Assembly (NCBI GenBank): GCA_965219705.1
Contig: OZ244789.1
Span: 2,418,001-2,482,000, forward strand
Source of the DNA: JAJECS01 sp965219705
GTDB taxonomy: Bacteria; Chloroflexota; UBA11872
Length of the DNA: 64,000 nucleotides
Direction of reading: 5' to 3'
Shown: positions 48,908 to 57,946 of the stretch, one piece after another
How the letters are laid out: each line of letters begins with the position of its first letter
Position numbering within the stretch: position 1 is the first letter of the stretch
The notes under the pieces: model-generated
Told to the model about the DNA's origin: nothing
The model's input: the letters and a program-made list of their open reading frames with translations, nothing else
Databases searched by the model: none
Made by a program: the position numbers and the translations under genes

Positions 48908-50106
48908 AGCTCGCCGCGCCCGCCGACACGGGCAACCTCGGCGGCGCGCCCTGGCCGTCGCCGGACGACCTCTCCCAGATGCAGGCGTCGAACTACGTGC
49001 TGCACGCCGGCGCCGGCCGCCTGCACCGCGTCCCCGTGGTCAAGTCGACCTTGCCGCACGATCCCTTGGGTCACCCGCAGATGATTCACGCCGCGCGGGC
49101 GCCGGATGGCGCGATCTACGTAAATCAGGGCTCGCTCATGTGCCGCAGCGACGACGAGGGCCGCACCTGGACGGCCTATCCCCGCGGCGACGCAGCGGGA
49201 CGGCGCCCGTCCGCCGTCCTGGGCCTGGACATGTACCCCTACAACGGTCCGTTCGCCATCCTCGACGACGGCACCTTCGTGCACGTCGGCTCGAACGACG
49301 GCATCCGTACCGATCCCATCGAGATCATGGGCTCGGCCGACCGGGGCCGTACCTGGAGCGTGCATGCCAGGCTGACGTTGCCGCCGCGGTACGACGAGCG
49401 CTACTTCCACTCACTGCAACTCATCGGCGGTCGCACGCTGCTGTTGCTCTATTGCTGCCGCGACCGTCTCATCTGGGAAGCGCCTGCCAGCGGCGCCATG
49501 CACCTGCTGGCCTTCAGATCGAGCGACGGCGGCCACACCTGGTCGGAATCGTCCCTCGTGTGCGACTGGGGCACCGAGGGGGCGGTCGCGGAGTTGGGCG
49601 GCGACCGGCTCATGGCGGTCGTGCGCTACCAACGGCCCCGCATGCCGGACGACACCGCCGAGGACCTGGAGCCTCAAGGCGCGCGCGGCGATCTGGCCTG
49701 GAAGCACGTTTTCTTGGTGGATTCCGTTGACGGCGGCCGCACTTGGGGCAACCTGCGGCAGCTCACCACCATCTTCGGCCAGTGCTTCGGCGCGCCCGCG
49801 GTGGCCGGCGACGGCACCATCGCCATCATCCACGACACCCGCTACGGTCCTGGCCCGCCAAGCGGCCGGGTCATGCTCAGTCGAGACTCGGGTGAGACCT
49901 GGGCCGACGAAGCCGTCTACCTCTACTACGGATCAGCCGTCAGCGGCTTCAGCGCCAGCGTCAGCCTGGATGGGGGCGACGTGCTCTCGATTGTCGGCAC
50001 CTGCGACGACGAGCCCGCCCGCACCGTGTGGGACGCGGCGATCGGGCACACTCAGGTCACGGCCATCAGGTGGAACCCTGGAGGTTTGTCCTCACATTTG
50101 GTCTAG
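48904..50106 (+). CDS. BNR/Asp-box sialidase-like protein
   Basis: The GTG at 48904 overlaps the upstream stop. The 400-residue protein has five Asp boxes (SDDEGRTW, SADRGRTW, SSDGGHTW, SVDGGRTW, SRDSGETW), diagnostic of the six-bladed sialidase/BNR propeller. An Arg triad for sialic acid cannot be assigned, so the sugar substrate is open. No signal peptide is seen, so it may act on imported oligosaccharides. Its last 15 bases overlap the convergent GNAT gene. Confidence 0.85.
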   Translation: MKLAAPADTGNLGGAPWPSPDDLSQMQASNYVLHAGAGRLHRVPVVKSTLPHDPLGHPQMIHAARAPDGAIYVNQGSLMCRSDDEGRTWTAYPRGDAAGRRPSAVLGLDMYPYNGPFAILDDGTFVHVGSNDGIRTDPIEIMGSADRGRTWSVHARLTLPPRYDERYFHSLQLIGGRTLLLLYCCRDRLIWEAPASGAMHLLAFRSSDGGHTWSESSLVCDWGTEGAVAELGGDRLMAVVRYQRPRMPDDTAEDLEPQGARGDLAWKHVFLVDSVDGGRTWGNLRQLTTIFGQCFGAPAVAGDGTIAIIHDTRYGPGPPSGRVMLSRDSGETWADEAVYLYYGSAVSGFSASVSLDGGDVLSIVGTCDDEPARTVWDAAIGHTQVTAIRWNPGGLSSHLV

Positions 50107-51246
50107 GGGCCACTGGAAGAAGTCCAGCGGGAATAGGTCCGGCGCGAAGCCGGGAAAACGCTCCGGACCGAACAACAGCTTCACCAGCTCGCGGTCGCTC
50201 ACCTCGAGCGTCTGACCGCCCCGCCGCAGCCGCCACCCGTCGGCGGACGGCGTGGCCTCGACATCACTCGAGTCGAGCGCGCGCAGGAGCGCCTCGAGAT
50301 TCATGACCCGGATCATGTAGTGGTGCGTCTGCGCGAACGGAATGCCGGTCTCCAGCAGCAGACCCGCCAGGCCGTCGTTCGATTCGGGCACGATCACGTC
50401 GAGCGTCACCACCGTGCTCTCGCCGGGAGGGCGATCTGTGGTGCTGGCGTGTGGATCGTCGATGTCGCGCAGCACGCGCCGCAGCAGCGCCACGGTGGCC
50501 GCCACGTCGCCGCCGTGTTCGGCCACCGCCCGCTCGCGCTCGGCAACGTACGCCACCGGCTCACCGCCCCGCAGCGCGACCAGCAGCCGGTCGGCCCGCG
50601 ACTGCGCCACCAGCGTGAAGTAGTGCTCGTCGCGGTCGGCGCCCATCGGCTCGCGGGCGTGCATGGCCACGAGCGCCGCCACGTGGGTGCGCCAGTCCTC
50701 GGTGATCTCAAGGTCGGGGCTGGGCGGCAGCAGCGCGATGTTCGCGCGGTCCAGCGTGTGGCTGCGCTGCCGCATGCCCATCTCCCAGCCGAATCGGCGG
50801 TAGTAGTTCGTGCTGTGCGTGCCCAGCATGGCGATGTGGTGTCGGCTGGCCCGCATGACCCGGTGCGCGTCGTGCAGCACGGCCGCGCCGAGCCCGCGCC
50901 GGCGGTGCGCCGGGTGCGTCACGAAGCCGTTGATGCCGCCAACTTCAATTCGACCGCGCGGCGTTCGTACTGTGGTTGGGGCGATGGCCACCGCGCTCAC
51001 CACCAGGCCGTCGTGCGTGATCACGCGGATGTTGTCGAGGTTGCCGGGGTGATAGACGTGCGGCCAGTCGGCGCCCATCGACGGCCAGCGCGGCGCACTG
51101 GCCGGCGAATCAAGCGTCCGCAGCGCCAGGTTCTGCAAGTCCAGCATGGCCCCGAACTCATGCGGGCGGCACGCCCGCGGCCCGTCGTAGCCTGCGGGTA
51201 CGGGCGGGACACCGCCGCCGGGTCGCGGGTCCGGTTGCTCAGCCAA
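50092..51246 (-). CDS. GNAT acetyltransferase, Eis-like
   Basis: The 384-residue protein carries a GNAT core (VVSAVAIAPTTVRTPRGRIEVGGINGFVTHPAHRRRGLGAAVLHDAHRVM, with the acetyl-CoA loop HRRRGLG) and LGTHSTNYYRRFGWEMG, followed by a second GNAT-like domain and a C-terminal sterol-carrier-like domain, as in the Eis/enhanced intracellular survival group. The start is a TTG that overlaps the TGA of the DUF72 gene. The substrate, possibly an amine or a peptide, is unknown. Confidence 0.82.
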   Translation of the reverse strand: MAEQPDPRPGGGVPPVPAGYDGPRACRPHEFGAMLDLQNLALRTLDSPASAPRWPSMGADWPHVYHPGNLDNIRVITHDGLVVSAVAIAPTTVRTPRGRIEVGGINGFVTHPAHRRRGLGAAVLHDAHRVMRASRHHIAMLGTHSTNYYRRFGWEMGMRQRSHTLDRANIALLPPSPDLEITEDWRTHVAALVAMHAREPMGADRDEHYFTLVAQSRADRLLVALRGGEPVAYVAERERAVAEHGGDVAATVALLRRVLRDIDDPHASTTDRPPGESTVVTLDVIVPESNDGLAGLLLETGIPFAQTHHYMIRVMNLEALLRALDSSDVEATPSADGWRLRRGGQTLEVSDRELVKLLFGPERFPGFAPDLFPLDFFQWPLDQM

Positions 51247-52027
51247 CGGCGACTCCCCGGTGCTTGAGTTCGACGGTCAGCCGCAGCGCGGCGTCGGCGG
51301 TATCGATGTCTTTCTTCCCGTAGCACACGACCATGGTTGTGCGACCAGCATCCACGGCCTGCTCGACGATGTCCACGCGGGCGTCGATCTCGGCGTCAGT
51401 AAACCGCAGGCGTCCGCCGCCGCCGTTCGACGCGGCCGCTGGGCCGCGGAATCGGAAGTAGGTCAATTCACCGGAGTCAGTCGGCAGCGCCGCGTCATTC
51501 GACGCTAGCGGGCCGTGGCGCACCTGCGCAATGTTGTGGGTGCGCAGGGCCTGGGCGACCCGCGCGCCAAGCTCGGGATCCGGCGCGTCGGGCAGCTCCA
51601 CGGCCAGCGGCAGATCGCCGAAGCCCTCCCGCAGCACCGACAGCGCGCGCTGCATGTCGAGCGACGCGTTCAGCTTGCCGGGAAACTGCACCAGGTACGC
51701 GGCGAACTTGCTGGCGTCGACCAGCGGCTGCGCCAGCGCCACATGCCGCGCGAAGCCTTGCGGCTCGGCCTTGTCCGGATTCCGCAGCCACGCCGAGATG
51801 AAGCGATGCGCCTTGAGGCTCATCACAAATCCCTCCGGCGTCTGCTCCGCCCACGCCGCCACGGTCTCAGGTCGCGGCATGCGAAAGAAGGTGGCGTTGA
51901 CCTCAACGCCCGTCAGCCGCGCCGCGTAGGCCGCCAGCTTCTCGTTCGCCTTCGTCCCGCGCGGATAGAAGCCGCGCAGGTCGCTCCAGTTCGCGGTGCC
52001 CACGATGACGCGGCCCCGCCCGGGCAC
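51239..52027 (-). CDS. DUF72 domain protein
   Basis: From the GTG at 52027 the protein is 262 residues and starts with RVIVGTANWSDLRGFYPRGTKANEKLAAYAARLTGVEVNATFFRMP, the DUF72 (YecE-like) TIM-barrel signature. FRFRGPAAASNGGGGRLRFTDAEI and MVVCYGKKDIDTADAA are later landmarks. This start leaves 25 bases after the PhyH gene; the longer frame to 52288 would run through PhyH. The biochemical role of DUF72 is unknown. Confidence 0.87.
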   Translation of the reverse strand: MPGRGRVIVGTANWSDLRGFYPRGTKANEKLAAYAARLTGVEVNATFFRMPRPETVAAWAEQTPEGFVMSLKAHRFISAWLRNPDKAEPQGFARHVALAQPLVDASKFAAYLVQFPGKLNASLDMQRALSVLREGFGDLPLAVELPDAPDPELGARVAQALRTHNIAQVRHGPLASNDAALPTDSGELTYFRFRGPAAASNGGGGRLRFTDAEIDARVDIVEQAVDAGRTTMVVCYGKKDIDTADAALRLTVELKHRGVAVG

Positions 52028-52052
52028 GTTGGTTCCGTCTCCGGACGTCGGC

Positions 52053-52934
52053 TCAGCTCGCCTTTTGGTGGAACCGCGGATCGGTGGGGTCGCCGGGGTA
52101 GCCGTAGGGTCGGTAGTCCACCGGCCCGATCTTCGGCCAACCCTGGCCGCCCAGCGCCTGAAAGTCGTCCAAGCGCCCGGATAGCCAGAAGAACATGCGC
52201 GCCGCGGCCAAGTAAGACTGTCGCGGCGCGGGCCCTGCATCGGGCCCGGGGCCGTAGACGGCCGTCGCGGGATCGAAATCCGGCTCACGCACCCAATCGC
52301 GCTGGGGCGCCGACGTGCGCCAGTAGTTGTACTTCAGCAGATTGCGAATGCCCGACGCCGTCGATTTCGTGCGGCGATGCCACACGGAGTAGGCCGAGAT
52401 GAAGATCGACCCGGCGGGCGCCGCGCTCGACACCGAACCGCGGAACATGCCGTAGAGCCCGGAGCTGCCCTGCCCAGAAGGCCAGTACAGGTGCGAGCCG
52501 GGCAGAAACGCCGTGGCGCCCATCTCCACCGTCGTGTCCTGCGGGTAGTAGTAAACCTGCAGGTAGTTCAACTCGTGGCTCGACAGCGAGCCGCCGTCGC
52601 GGTGCCAGCCGTAGGCGCGGGCGGGCATGTGGACGCGGTGGCTCGACATGATCGTCGGCAGTGTGAAGTCCCGCCCGAGCAAGCAGCGCACCGCGCCGGC
52701 CGCTGCCGGGTTGCACATCACGCCGTCGATGAACCAGTCCTGATCGAGGATTTCGTTGGGCTCGTGGTTCGCGAAATCGCCCGGCTCGATGTGCGGTGCG
52801 TGGTCGTCCATGAAGTCGACGACGCGCTGGTTGACGTCGTCGGGAACCACGCCCTCAAGCGGCAGATAGCCCGTCTTGCAGAAGTCGAGGACCTGGGAAT
52901 CGGTGAGCGTCGGTTCGCAGTCGTGCGTGCGCAT
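52053..52934 (-). CDS. Phytanoyl-CoA dioxygenase (PhyH) family protein with complete iron site
   Basis: The 293-residue protein has the full facial triad and co-substrate site: WHRDG (His111, Asp113), PGSH at 145-148, VWHRR with distal His186 and IRN with Arg197 for 2-oxoglutarate. It differs strongly from the trio at 1004, 2505 and 40119. It follows a small hypothetical gene by 7 bases and precedes DUF72, so all belong to one leftward operon. It probably hydroxylates a small metabolite. Confidence 0.9.
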   Translation of the reverse strand: MRTHDCEPTLTDSQVLDFCKTGYLPLEGVVPDDVNQRVVDFMDDHAPHIEPGDFANHEPNEILDQDWFIDGVMCNPAAAGAVRCLLGRDFTLPTIMSSHRVHMPARAYGWHRDGGSLSSHELNYLQVYYYPQDTTVEMGATAFLPGSHLYWPSGQGSSGLYGMFRGSVSSAAPAGSIFISAYSVWHRRTKSTASGIRNLLKYNYWRTSAPQRDWVREPDFDPATAVYGPGPDAGPAPRQSYLAAARMFFWLSGRLDDFQALGGQGWPKIGPVDYRPYGYPGDPTDPRFHQKAS

Positions 52935-52941
52935 GGCGGGC

Positions 52942-53307
52942 CTACCTCACCTTCTCAAGGATGAACTCAACGCCGGGGCCGTGAAGCTTCGTCTCATCCA
53001 GCATCACGGCCAACTCCGGGAACTTAATGATCCGCCAGCCGTCTTGCACGGCGTCCAGAACGGAGGTGTAGGGCATGTCGTCGGGGTCCGGGGGCCCTTC
53101 GTCAATCTCACCGTCCCGCGCGATGAACATGCCGATCACGTCCGAGTTGACCGACGCGGTGCCGGCCTGCAGATACAGCAGCTCCTGCCGTTTGCCGTCG
53201 CCGTTTGCCAGCGACTGCAAGACGTCCCACAGGTCTGGCTCGGTCAGCGTGCCGGCGCGAAACCGCTTGATGCACGAGTCGATTGCTGCCTGCTGTGGCG
53301 AACTCAT
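52942..53307 (-). CDS. Hypothetical protein, 121 residues, in the PhyH operon
   Basis: The ATG at 53307 starts SSPQQAAIDSCIKRFRAGTLTEPDLWDVLQSLANGDGKRQELLYLQAGTASVNSDVIGMF. There is no signal peptide or recognised domain. It ends 7 bases before the PhyH start, and the predicted mix of helix and strand suggests a soluble globular protein. I do not recognise the family. Confidence 0.65.
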   Translation of the reverse strand: MSSPQQAAIDSCIKRFRAGTLTEPDLWDVLQSLANGDGKRQELLYLQAGTASVNSDVIGMFIARDGEIDEGPPDPDDMPYTSVLDAVQDGWRIIKFPELAVMLDETKLHGPGVEFILEKVR

Positions 53308-53500
53308 ACCCAGCGCGCCTCCAATGGATCGGCGAGGCCAATTTTGGTGAGGCAGCCTATCACGGGGGTGCCCCCAAGCATCCTCGGCCGACACAGGCGG
53401 ACGGGCTATCGGCCCTGTCCGAGTAGACTGCCCGTCACGACATAGCGCCGACGAAGCAGTCCCCAATGCCGCACGGCCGCGCCGCAATTCCGCCGCCCCC

Positions 53501-54646
53501 ATGAGCTGGCGCGTCGTCGAGCACATCACCGTCTACCGCGAGACCGGGCACTACGCCACCGCGCCGAACGTCGTGCGCACGCCCGCGGGCGAGTTGCTGG
53601 TGCTCTTCCATCGCTCGCCGCATCTCGGGCATGCGCACCACAGCCACCCCCTGTTCGACGTGCGCGCCGTCATGTCCCGCGACGAGGGCCGCACGTGGAG
53701 CGAGCCGTGGCTCGTCACCAACGATCCGCGCGGCGGCGTGATCGACTTTGGGGCGCACACGCTCGCCGACGGCAGCATCTTTCTCCACGCGTCCAGCAAC
53801 GAGCTCGTGCCCGCCGCGGGCCTGGCCGAGATCGCGTTTCGCGCGCCGCCGCACGCGCGGGACGTCGGAGCACCGCAGCATTCGACCTGGATCTCCCGAC
53901 CGGGCATTCCGTTCTGGGTGCGCTCGCGCGACGGCGGGCGCACGTGGAGCAATCCCGTACGTTTTCCCCGCCTGCCGGATGCCGTGTGGAGCCATCCGGC
54001 CGAGCACTCGGGCGTCTGCCGCAGCGGGCTGCTGGCGTTGCCCGGCGGTCGGTTGCTCATGCCGAGCAAAGCCACCGAGCGTCCCAGGGGCGAGCAGCCC
54101 TACTTCGGCATGCTGCGCATCTCCGATGATCTGGGGGAGACCTGGACCTACGGCGGCCGCATCGCCCACGACCCGATCGCGCACTTCAGCGAACCGGCCA
54201 TCCACCGCACGCCCAGCGGTCGCGTCGTCGTTCTCTACCGCTGCCATCCGCGGGGATCACCCCGGATCCGGCTGTCGGGGCGACAGGGGGGCACCATCGT
54301 GGCGCGGGTCGAGTCGGATGACGACGGCCAAACCTGGTCACCGTGGCGCCCGACCTCAATCTACGGCAGCCCGAGCCACATGCTGCCGCTCAGCGACGGG
54401 CGCGTTTTCGTCACCACCGGGACGCGGTGGGAAGGGCAGCGCGGCTGCACCGTGCGCGTGACGGACCCCGAGTGCGCCGACCTCGATACCTGCCCCGTCC
54501 TCAACGTACGCAGCGATTCCATGACTTCCGATTGCGGCTATCCCTGGGCCGTGGAGTTGACGGACGGCCGCGTGCTGGTGGTCTACTACTACACCCACCG
54601 CGACCTGCACCGCGGCATCGAGGCCACGGTCGTCGAGGAGGTCTGA
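53501..54646 (+). CDS. BNR/Asp-box sialidase-like protein
   Basis: The 381-residue protein has four Asp boxes (SRDEGRTW, SRDGGRTW, SDDLGETW, SDDDGQTW) in a propeller starting YRETGHYATAPNVVRTPAGELLVLFHRSP. HFSEPAIHRTPSGRVVVLYR and TSDCGYPWAVELTDGRVLVVYYYT are typical of exo-sialidase-like families. No signal peptide. It is divergent from the PhyH operon and is followed at 54732 by the rhamnose mutarotase gene in the same direction. Confidence 0.86.
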   Translation: MSWRVVEHITVYRETGHYATAPNVVRTPAGELLVLFHRSPHLGHAHHSHPLFDVRAVMSRDEGRTWSEPWLVTNDPRGGVIDFGAHTLADGSIFLHASSNELVPAAGLAEIAFRAPPHARDVGAPQHSTWISRPGIPFWVRSRDGGRTWSNPVRFPRLPDAVWSHPAEHSGVCRSGLLALPGGRLLMPSKATERPRGEQPYFGMLRISDDLGETWTYGGRIAHDPIAHFSEPAIHRTPSGRVVVLYRCHPRGSPRIRLSGRQGGTIVARVESDDDGQTWSPWRPTSIYGSPSHMLPLSDGRVFVTTGTRWEGQRGCTVRVTDPECADLDTCPVLNVRSDSMTSDCGYPWAVELTDGRVLVVYYYTHRDLHRGIEATVVEEV

Positions 54647-54720
54647 TCGCCGCCGCATCCGGCGCGAGCGTGGCCGGCGCGGTAGCCTCGGCACGGCAGT
54701 TCAGGCGATGCAACGCGCAC

Positions 54721-54725
54721 GGAGG
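54721..54725 (+). promoter_or_regulatory. Shine-Dalgarno of rhaM
   Basis: GGAGG lies 6 bases before the GTG at 54732 and fixes that start. Confidence 0.7.
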
Positions 54726-54731
54726 TCACCA

Positions 54732-55046
54732 GTGGAGCGGGTCTGCTTTACCTTTCAGATCAAGCCCGGCACCGAAGACGAGTACAAGCGCCGTCACGAC
54801 GAGATCTGGCCGGAGCTCGTGGAAGCCATCCGCGAATCGGGTTTCACCAACTACTCGCTGTTCCGGCGCGGCCTCCAGGTCATCGCCTACGCGGAGTGCG
54901 TGCCCGACGTCGCGACGGCGTTCGGCAAGATCGGGTCCTACGAGGTCAACGCCCGCTGGAGCGAGTGGTTTGAGGACGTGATCGAGCAACTGACCGACGA
55001 GCACGGCCAGATGTTCTTCGCGCCCGAGGTCTGGCACCAGGACTAG
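54732..55046 (+). CDS. rhaM: L-rhamnose mutarotase
   Basis: The 104-residue protein begins VCFTFQIKPGTEDEYKRRHDEIWPELVEAIRESGFTNYSLFRRGLQVIAYAEC, typical of RhaM, with the catalytic His in RRHDEIW. The enzyme interconverts alpha and beta anomers of L-rhamnose (or close relatives such as L-fucose). It sits between a BNR protein and a sulfatase, which links the region to deoxyhexose-containing polysaccharide. Length is normal for the family. Confidence 0.9.
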   Translation: MERVCFTFQIKPGTEDEYKRRHDEIWPELVEAIRESGFTNYSLFRRGLQVIAYAECVPDVATAFGKIGSYEVNARWSEWFEDVIEQLTDEHGQMFFAPEVWHQD

Positions 55047-55094
55047 CAACGCCGAGCCGACCGCCAAGGTCCGGGTTACGCCCGAGACGGTGGC

Positions 55095-55120
55095 GTAGGG
55101 GCGGTTCGCGAACCGCCCTT
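55095..55120. repeat. Family C palindromic repeat (imperfect)
   Basis: It reads GTAGGGGCGGTTCGCGAACC and then GCCCTT, nearly the palindrome of 21815-21842 with the last bases changed. It is joined directly to a family D copy. Confidence 0.8.
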
Positions 55121-55152
55121 GCCCGGTGGCCCAGGCTGCGTGCAGCCTGGGA
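55121..55152. repeat. Family D repeat with CCCAGGCTGC hairpin
   Basis: This is the third identical copy of the 32-base element (others at 22779 and 26372). It lies between rhaM and the sulfatase gene. Confidence 0.9.
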
Positions 55153-55246
55153 ACGCGCTCCGTCCGCCTGCGCCCGAACCGCGCTTGGCCGTCTCCCAGC
55201 AGGACGGATAAGGTAAACGCCTGATCTCGCAACCAGACTGATCCAA

Positions 55247-56866
55247 TTGGCAAATAACTCCCAGCCGAACTTCCTCTTCATCACCACCGACCAGCAGCGC
55301 TGGGATGCCCTGGGTATTCACAACCCGCGCATCCGGACGCCGGCGATGGACAGCCTCGCGCGGGACGGCATCCGCTTCGACCGCGCCTATCCCACCAACG
55401 CCATCTGCGCCCCCGCGCGCGCCAGCATGATCACCGGCCGCAGCCAGCGCGGGCATCACGTCTTCAACAACGTGAACCTCAGCGAGGCCATCCCCGTGGT
55501 CGGTGACTCCCTCCGCCAGGCCGGCTACGCCACGGCGCTGGTCGGCAAGCCACACTTCAAGAGCGGTGAGTACGAGGACGCGCTGCCGGATCATCCGCCG
55601 CCCGGCGCGCCGGTCGATCCGGACGACGGGCTCTGGTACGGGCCCTATTTCGGCTTCGACTACGTCGAAATCCTCGGCGCGCACACCTATCCCAAGGGTC
55701 ACTGGCGGGTCTGGCTCGAGCGGCATCATCCGGAGGGCCTGGAACTCTGGAAACCGTTTAACGCGCTGGAGCCTCGGTCGGGCGCGTTCCACAGCTGGAA
55801 GAACGCCATCCCGGCCGAGTGGCACTACACCCACCGCACCGCCGACCGGACCGTCGACTGGCTGCGCGGGCACGCCCACGAGCGGCCCTTCTTTCTCTGG
55901 ATGTCGTTCTACGACCCCCACCAGCCGTTCACGCCGCCGCGTCCTTACTGCGACATGTACGACCCGGCGGACATGCCGCCGGCCGTGCCGCGCGAGGACG
56001 TGAGCAACAAGCCGCCGCAATACCAGTACGCGCGCGACGGCCTGCCCTATCAGGGCTACGACACCACCAGCGGGTGGGACGGCGACCACCACCGCGAAAT
56101 CGTGGCCCACTACTACGGCATGACCACGTTCATCGACGACGGCATCGCGCGCGTGCTCGCAGAGTTGGACCGGCTGGGTCAAGCCGAGAACACCCACGTG
56201 GTCTTCAGCTCGGACCACGGCGAGGGCCTCAACGACCATGGCATCGCCGCCAAGCCGATGATGTCGTACGAGTGCGTCAACCGAGTTCCATTGCTCTGGC
56301 GTCACCCCGAAACAATTGCAGCGGGCCGCGTCCACGACGGCGTGATGACGCAACTCGATCTCGTGCCCACCTTCATCGACCTGGCGGGCGCCCCGCCGCT
56401 CGTGGGCATGGAAGGCCGCAGCTTTGCCCCGCTGCTCCACGGCGAGACCGACGCCCATCGTGACGCGGTCATCGTCGAGCGCATCGCCATCTTCGGCAGC
56501 GGTCGACCGGAGCTCGTCGGCAGCGGCAAGGCGCACCCGGAGCCCATCGTGCAGCGGGTCAAGATGCTGGTCACCGAGGACTGGAAGCTGCTGCACTACG
56601 GCACGACGGAATACGGCGAGCTATACAACGTCAAGGACGACCCCGAGGACTTGAACAACCTCTGGGACGATCCGGCCCACGCCGGTGTCCGAGTGCAGTT
56701 GGTCGAGCGTCTCCTGATCGAGCTCATTAACGACGAAGCCGGTGATCCCCGCCTGATCACGGACAAGCCGTTGATTGCGGGCGGCCTCCGCGACGCGAAG
56801 CTCATGGAGCCGCAGCCGGAAACACGCGCGGACCTGACGCAGCGGCTGCGCGACCTCTTGGCCTAG
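55247..56866 (+). CDS. Sulfatase (formylglycine-dependent, Cys type)
   Basis: The 539-residue protein has NFLFITTDQQRWDALG (first metal Asp), the active-site box CAPAR with Cys54, Pro56 and Arg58, GKPHF, and FSSDHGEGLNDHG with the second metal site. Cys54 must be converted to formylglycine by a separate enzyme, not seen here. No signal peptide is visible at the TTG start, so a cytoplasmic sulfatase or a missed upstream start are both possible. The substrate is probably a sulfated sugar, given the neighbours. Confidence 0.9.
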   Translation: MANNSQPNFLFITTDQQRWDALGIHNPRIRTPAMDSLARDGIRFDRAYPTNAICAPARASMITGRSQRGHHVFNNVNLSEAIPVVGDSLRQAGYATALVGKPHFKSGEYEDALPDHPPPGAPVDPDDGLWYGPYFGFDYVEILGAHTYPKGHWRVWLERHHPEGLELWKPFNALEPRSGAFHSWKNAIPAEWHYTHRTADRTVDWLRGHAHERPFFLWMSFYDPHQPFTPPRPYCDMYDPADMPPAVPREDVSNKPPQYQYARDGLPYQGYDTTSGWDGDHHREIVAHYYGMTTFIDDGIARVLAELDRLGQAENTHVVFSSDHGEGLNDHGIAAKPMMSYECVNRVPLLWRHPETIAAGRVHDGVMTQLDLVPTFIDLAGAPPLVGMEGRSFAPLLHGETDAHRDAVIVERIAIFGSGRPELVGSGKAHPEPIVQRVKMLVTEDWKLLHYGTTEYGELYNVKDDPEDLNNLWDDPAHAGVRVQLVERLLIELINDEAGDPRLITDKPLIAGGLRDAKLMEPQPETRADLTQRLRDLLA

Positions 56867-56887
56867 GACCGAACTCCGAGCGGCGGC

Positions 56888-57946
56888 CTACGCGGCTCGC
56901 GAACCTCGGCGCAGCGGTGCTGAGACGGCGTGCAGATGCCGCAGCGGCTCGACCAACCCCTGGAGCGGTCCCGTCACCGCGTAGTCGACCCCTCGCTCGG
57001 CGCAGAAGGCCTCCACGATCGGCTGCGCCGCTCTCAGGTTGTTGCGCGCCATTGCCGGAAACAGGTGGTGCTCGATCTGGTAGTTCAAGCCGCCGTACAA
57101 GAAGTCGATCACGGGATGCGCCGTCACGTTGCGGGCCGTCAGCACCTGTTCCCGCAGATAGTCCATCCGGTTGGATTCGTCGATCAGCGGCATGCCCTTG
57201 TGGTTAGGGGCAAACACCAGCGTGTTGTAGAACCCGAACGTCATCTGGTGAATGAACAGGAACGCCAGGATCAGCCCCCAGTGACCAATCTGAATCAGCA
57301 ACGCGGCGTATAGCAGCGCGTGCAGCGCTAGGGCCACGCCTTCGGCCGTTCGCCGCGGCGACCTGCCGCTCAGCACCTGCGCCACGGCCTGAGCCCGCAT
57401 CCCAAACGCCTGAAACGCGCCCAGGAATAGATAGAGAACGGCCTGATAGGCAATGATCGGGTAGAAGCCGCGCTTGCGATCCTTGATGACGTCTGATGCG
57501 AAGACCAGCATTGGATATTTCAGGTCTGGATCCTGCTCGCTGTGATTCGGCGTCGCGTGGTGCTGGTTGTGCTTCACCGTCCACCACGAATAGCTCACGC
57601 CGATGAGCAGGTTGCCGATAGTGAGCCCAATCCACGAGACCAGGCGTGAATGGCGCGTGATCTGCCGATGGGCAAGGTCATGGCCGAGGAAGCCCACGTG
57701 CGTGAACACAAATCCGAGGAAGACTGCCGCCGTGAGGACAGTGGCTGGGTGATCGAACATAATCACGATTGCAATGCTGATCGCGTATAGCAGCGCCGTG
57801 CTCGCGAATTTCAAGGCGAAATAGCGCGGCTGGGATTCCAGCAGCCCCGCGGCGTTGATGCGGCGCTTGATCTCCGCGTAGTCCGGCGACGGCGGGAGCA
57901 TCGCTCTCGTGCGATCCGAAGTCGTCGCGCCTATCTGGGCGGGCAT
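56888..57946 (-). CDS. Membrane fatty acid desaturase
   Basis: The 352-residue protein contains the three di-iron histidine boxes: HDLAH (89-93), HNQHH (126-130) and QIEHH (290-294), with four hydrophobic helices (for example LLYAISIAIVIMF and GLILAFLFIHQM). The Q in the third box is characteristic of the front-end or linoleoyl-CoA desaturase group. No cytochrome b5 domain is fused. It is convergent with the sulfatase gene, 21 bases apart. Regioselectivity unknown. Confidence 0.9.
   Translation of the reverse strand: MPAQIGATTSDRTRAMLPPSPDYAEIKRRINAAGLLESQPRYFALKFASTALLYAISIAIVIMFDHPATVLTAAVFLGFVFTHVGFLGHDLAHRQITRHSRLVSWIGLTIGNLLIGVSYSWWTVKHNQHHATPNHSEQDPDLKYPMLVFASDVIKDRKRGFYPIIAYQAVLYLFLGAFQAFGMRAQAVAQVLSGRSPRRTAEGVALALHALLYAALLIQIGHWGLILAFLFIHQMTFGFYNTLVFAPNHKGMPLIDESNRMDYLREQVLTARNVTAHPVIDFLYGGLNYQIEHHLFPAMARNNLRAAQPIVEAFCAERGVDYAVTGPLQGLVEPLRHLHAVSAPLRRGSRAA

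Noticed and set aside
55076..56596. 506-residue minus-strand open frame opposite the sulfatase
   Set aside because: The sulfatase on the plus strand has its full active-site motif. The minus frame starts in repeat sequence (family D) and shows no recognisable fold.
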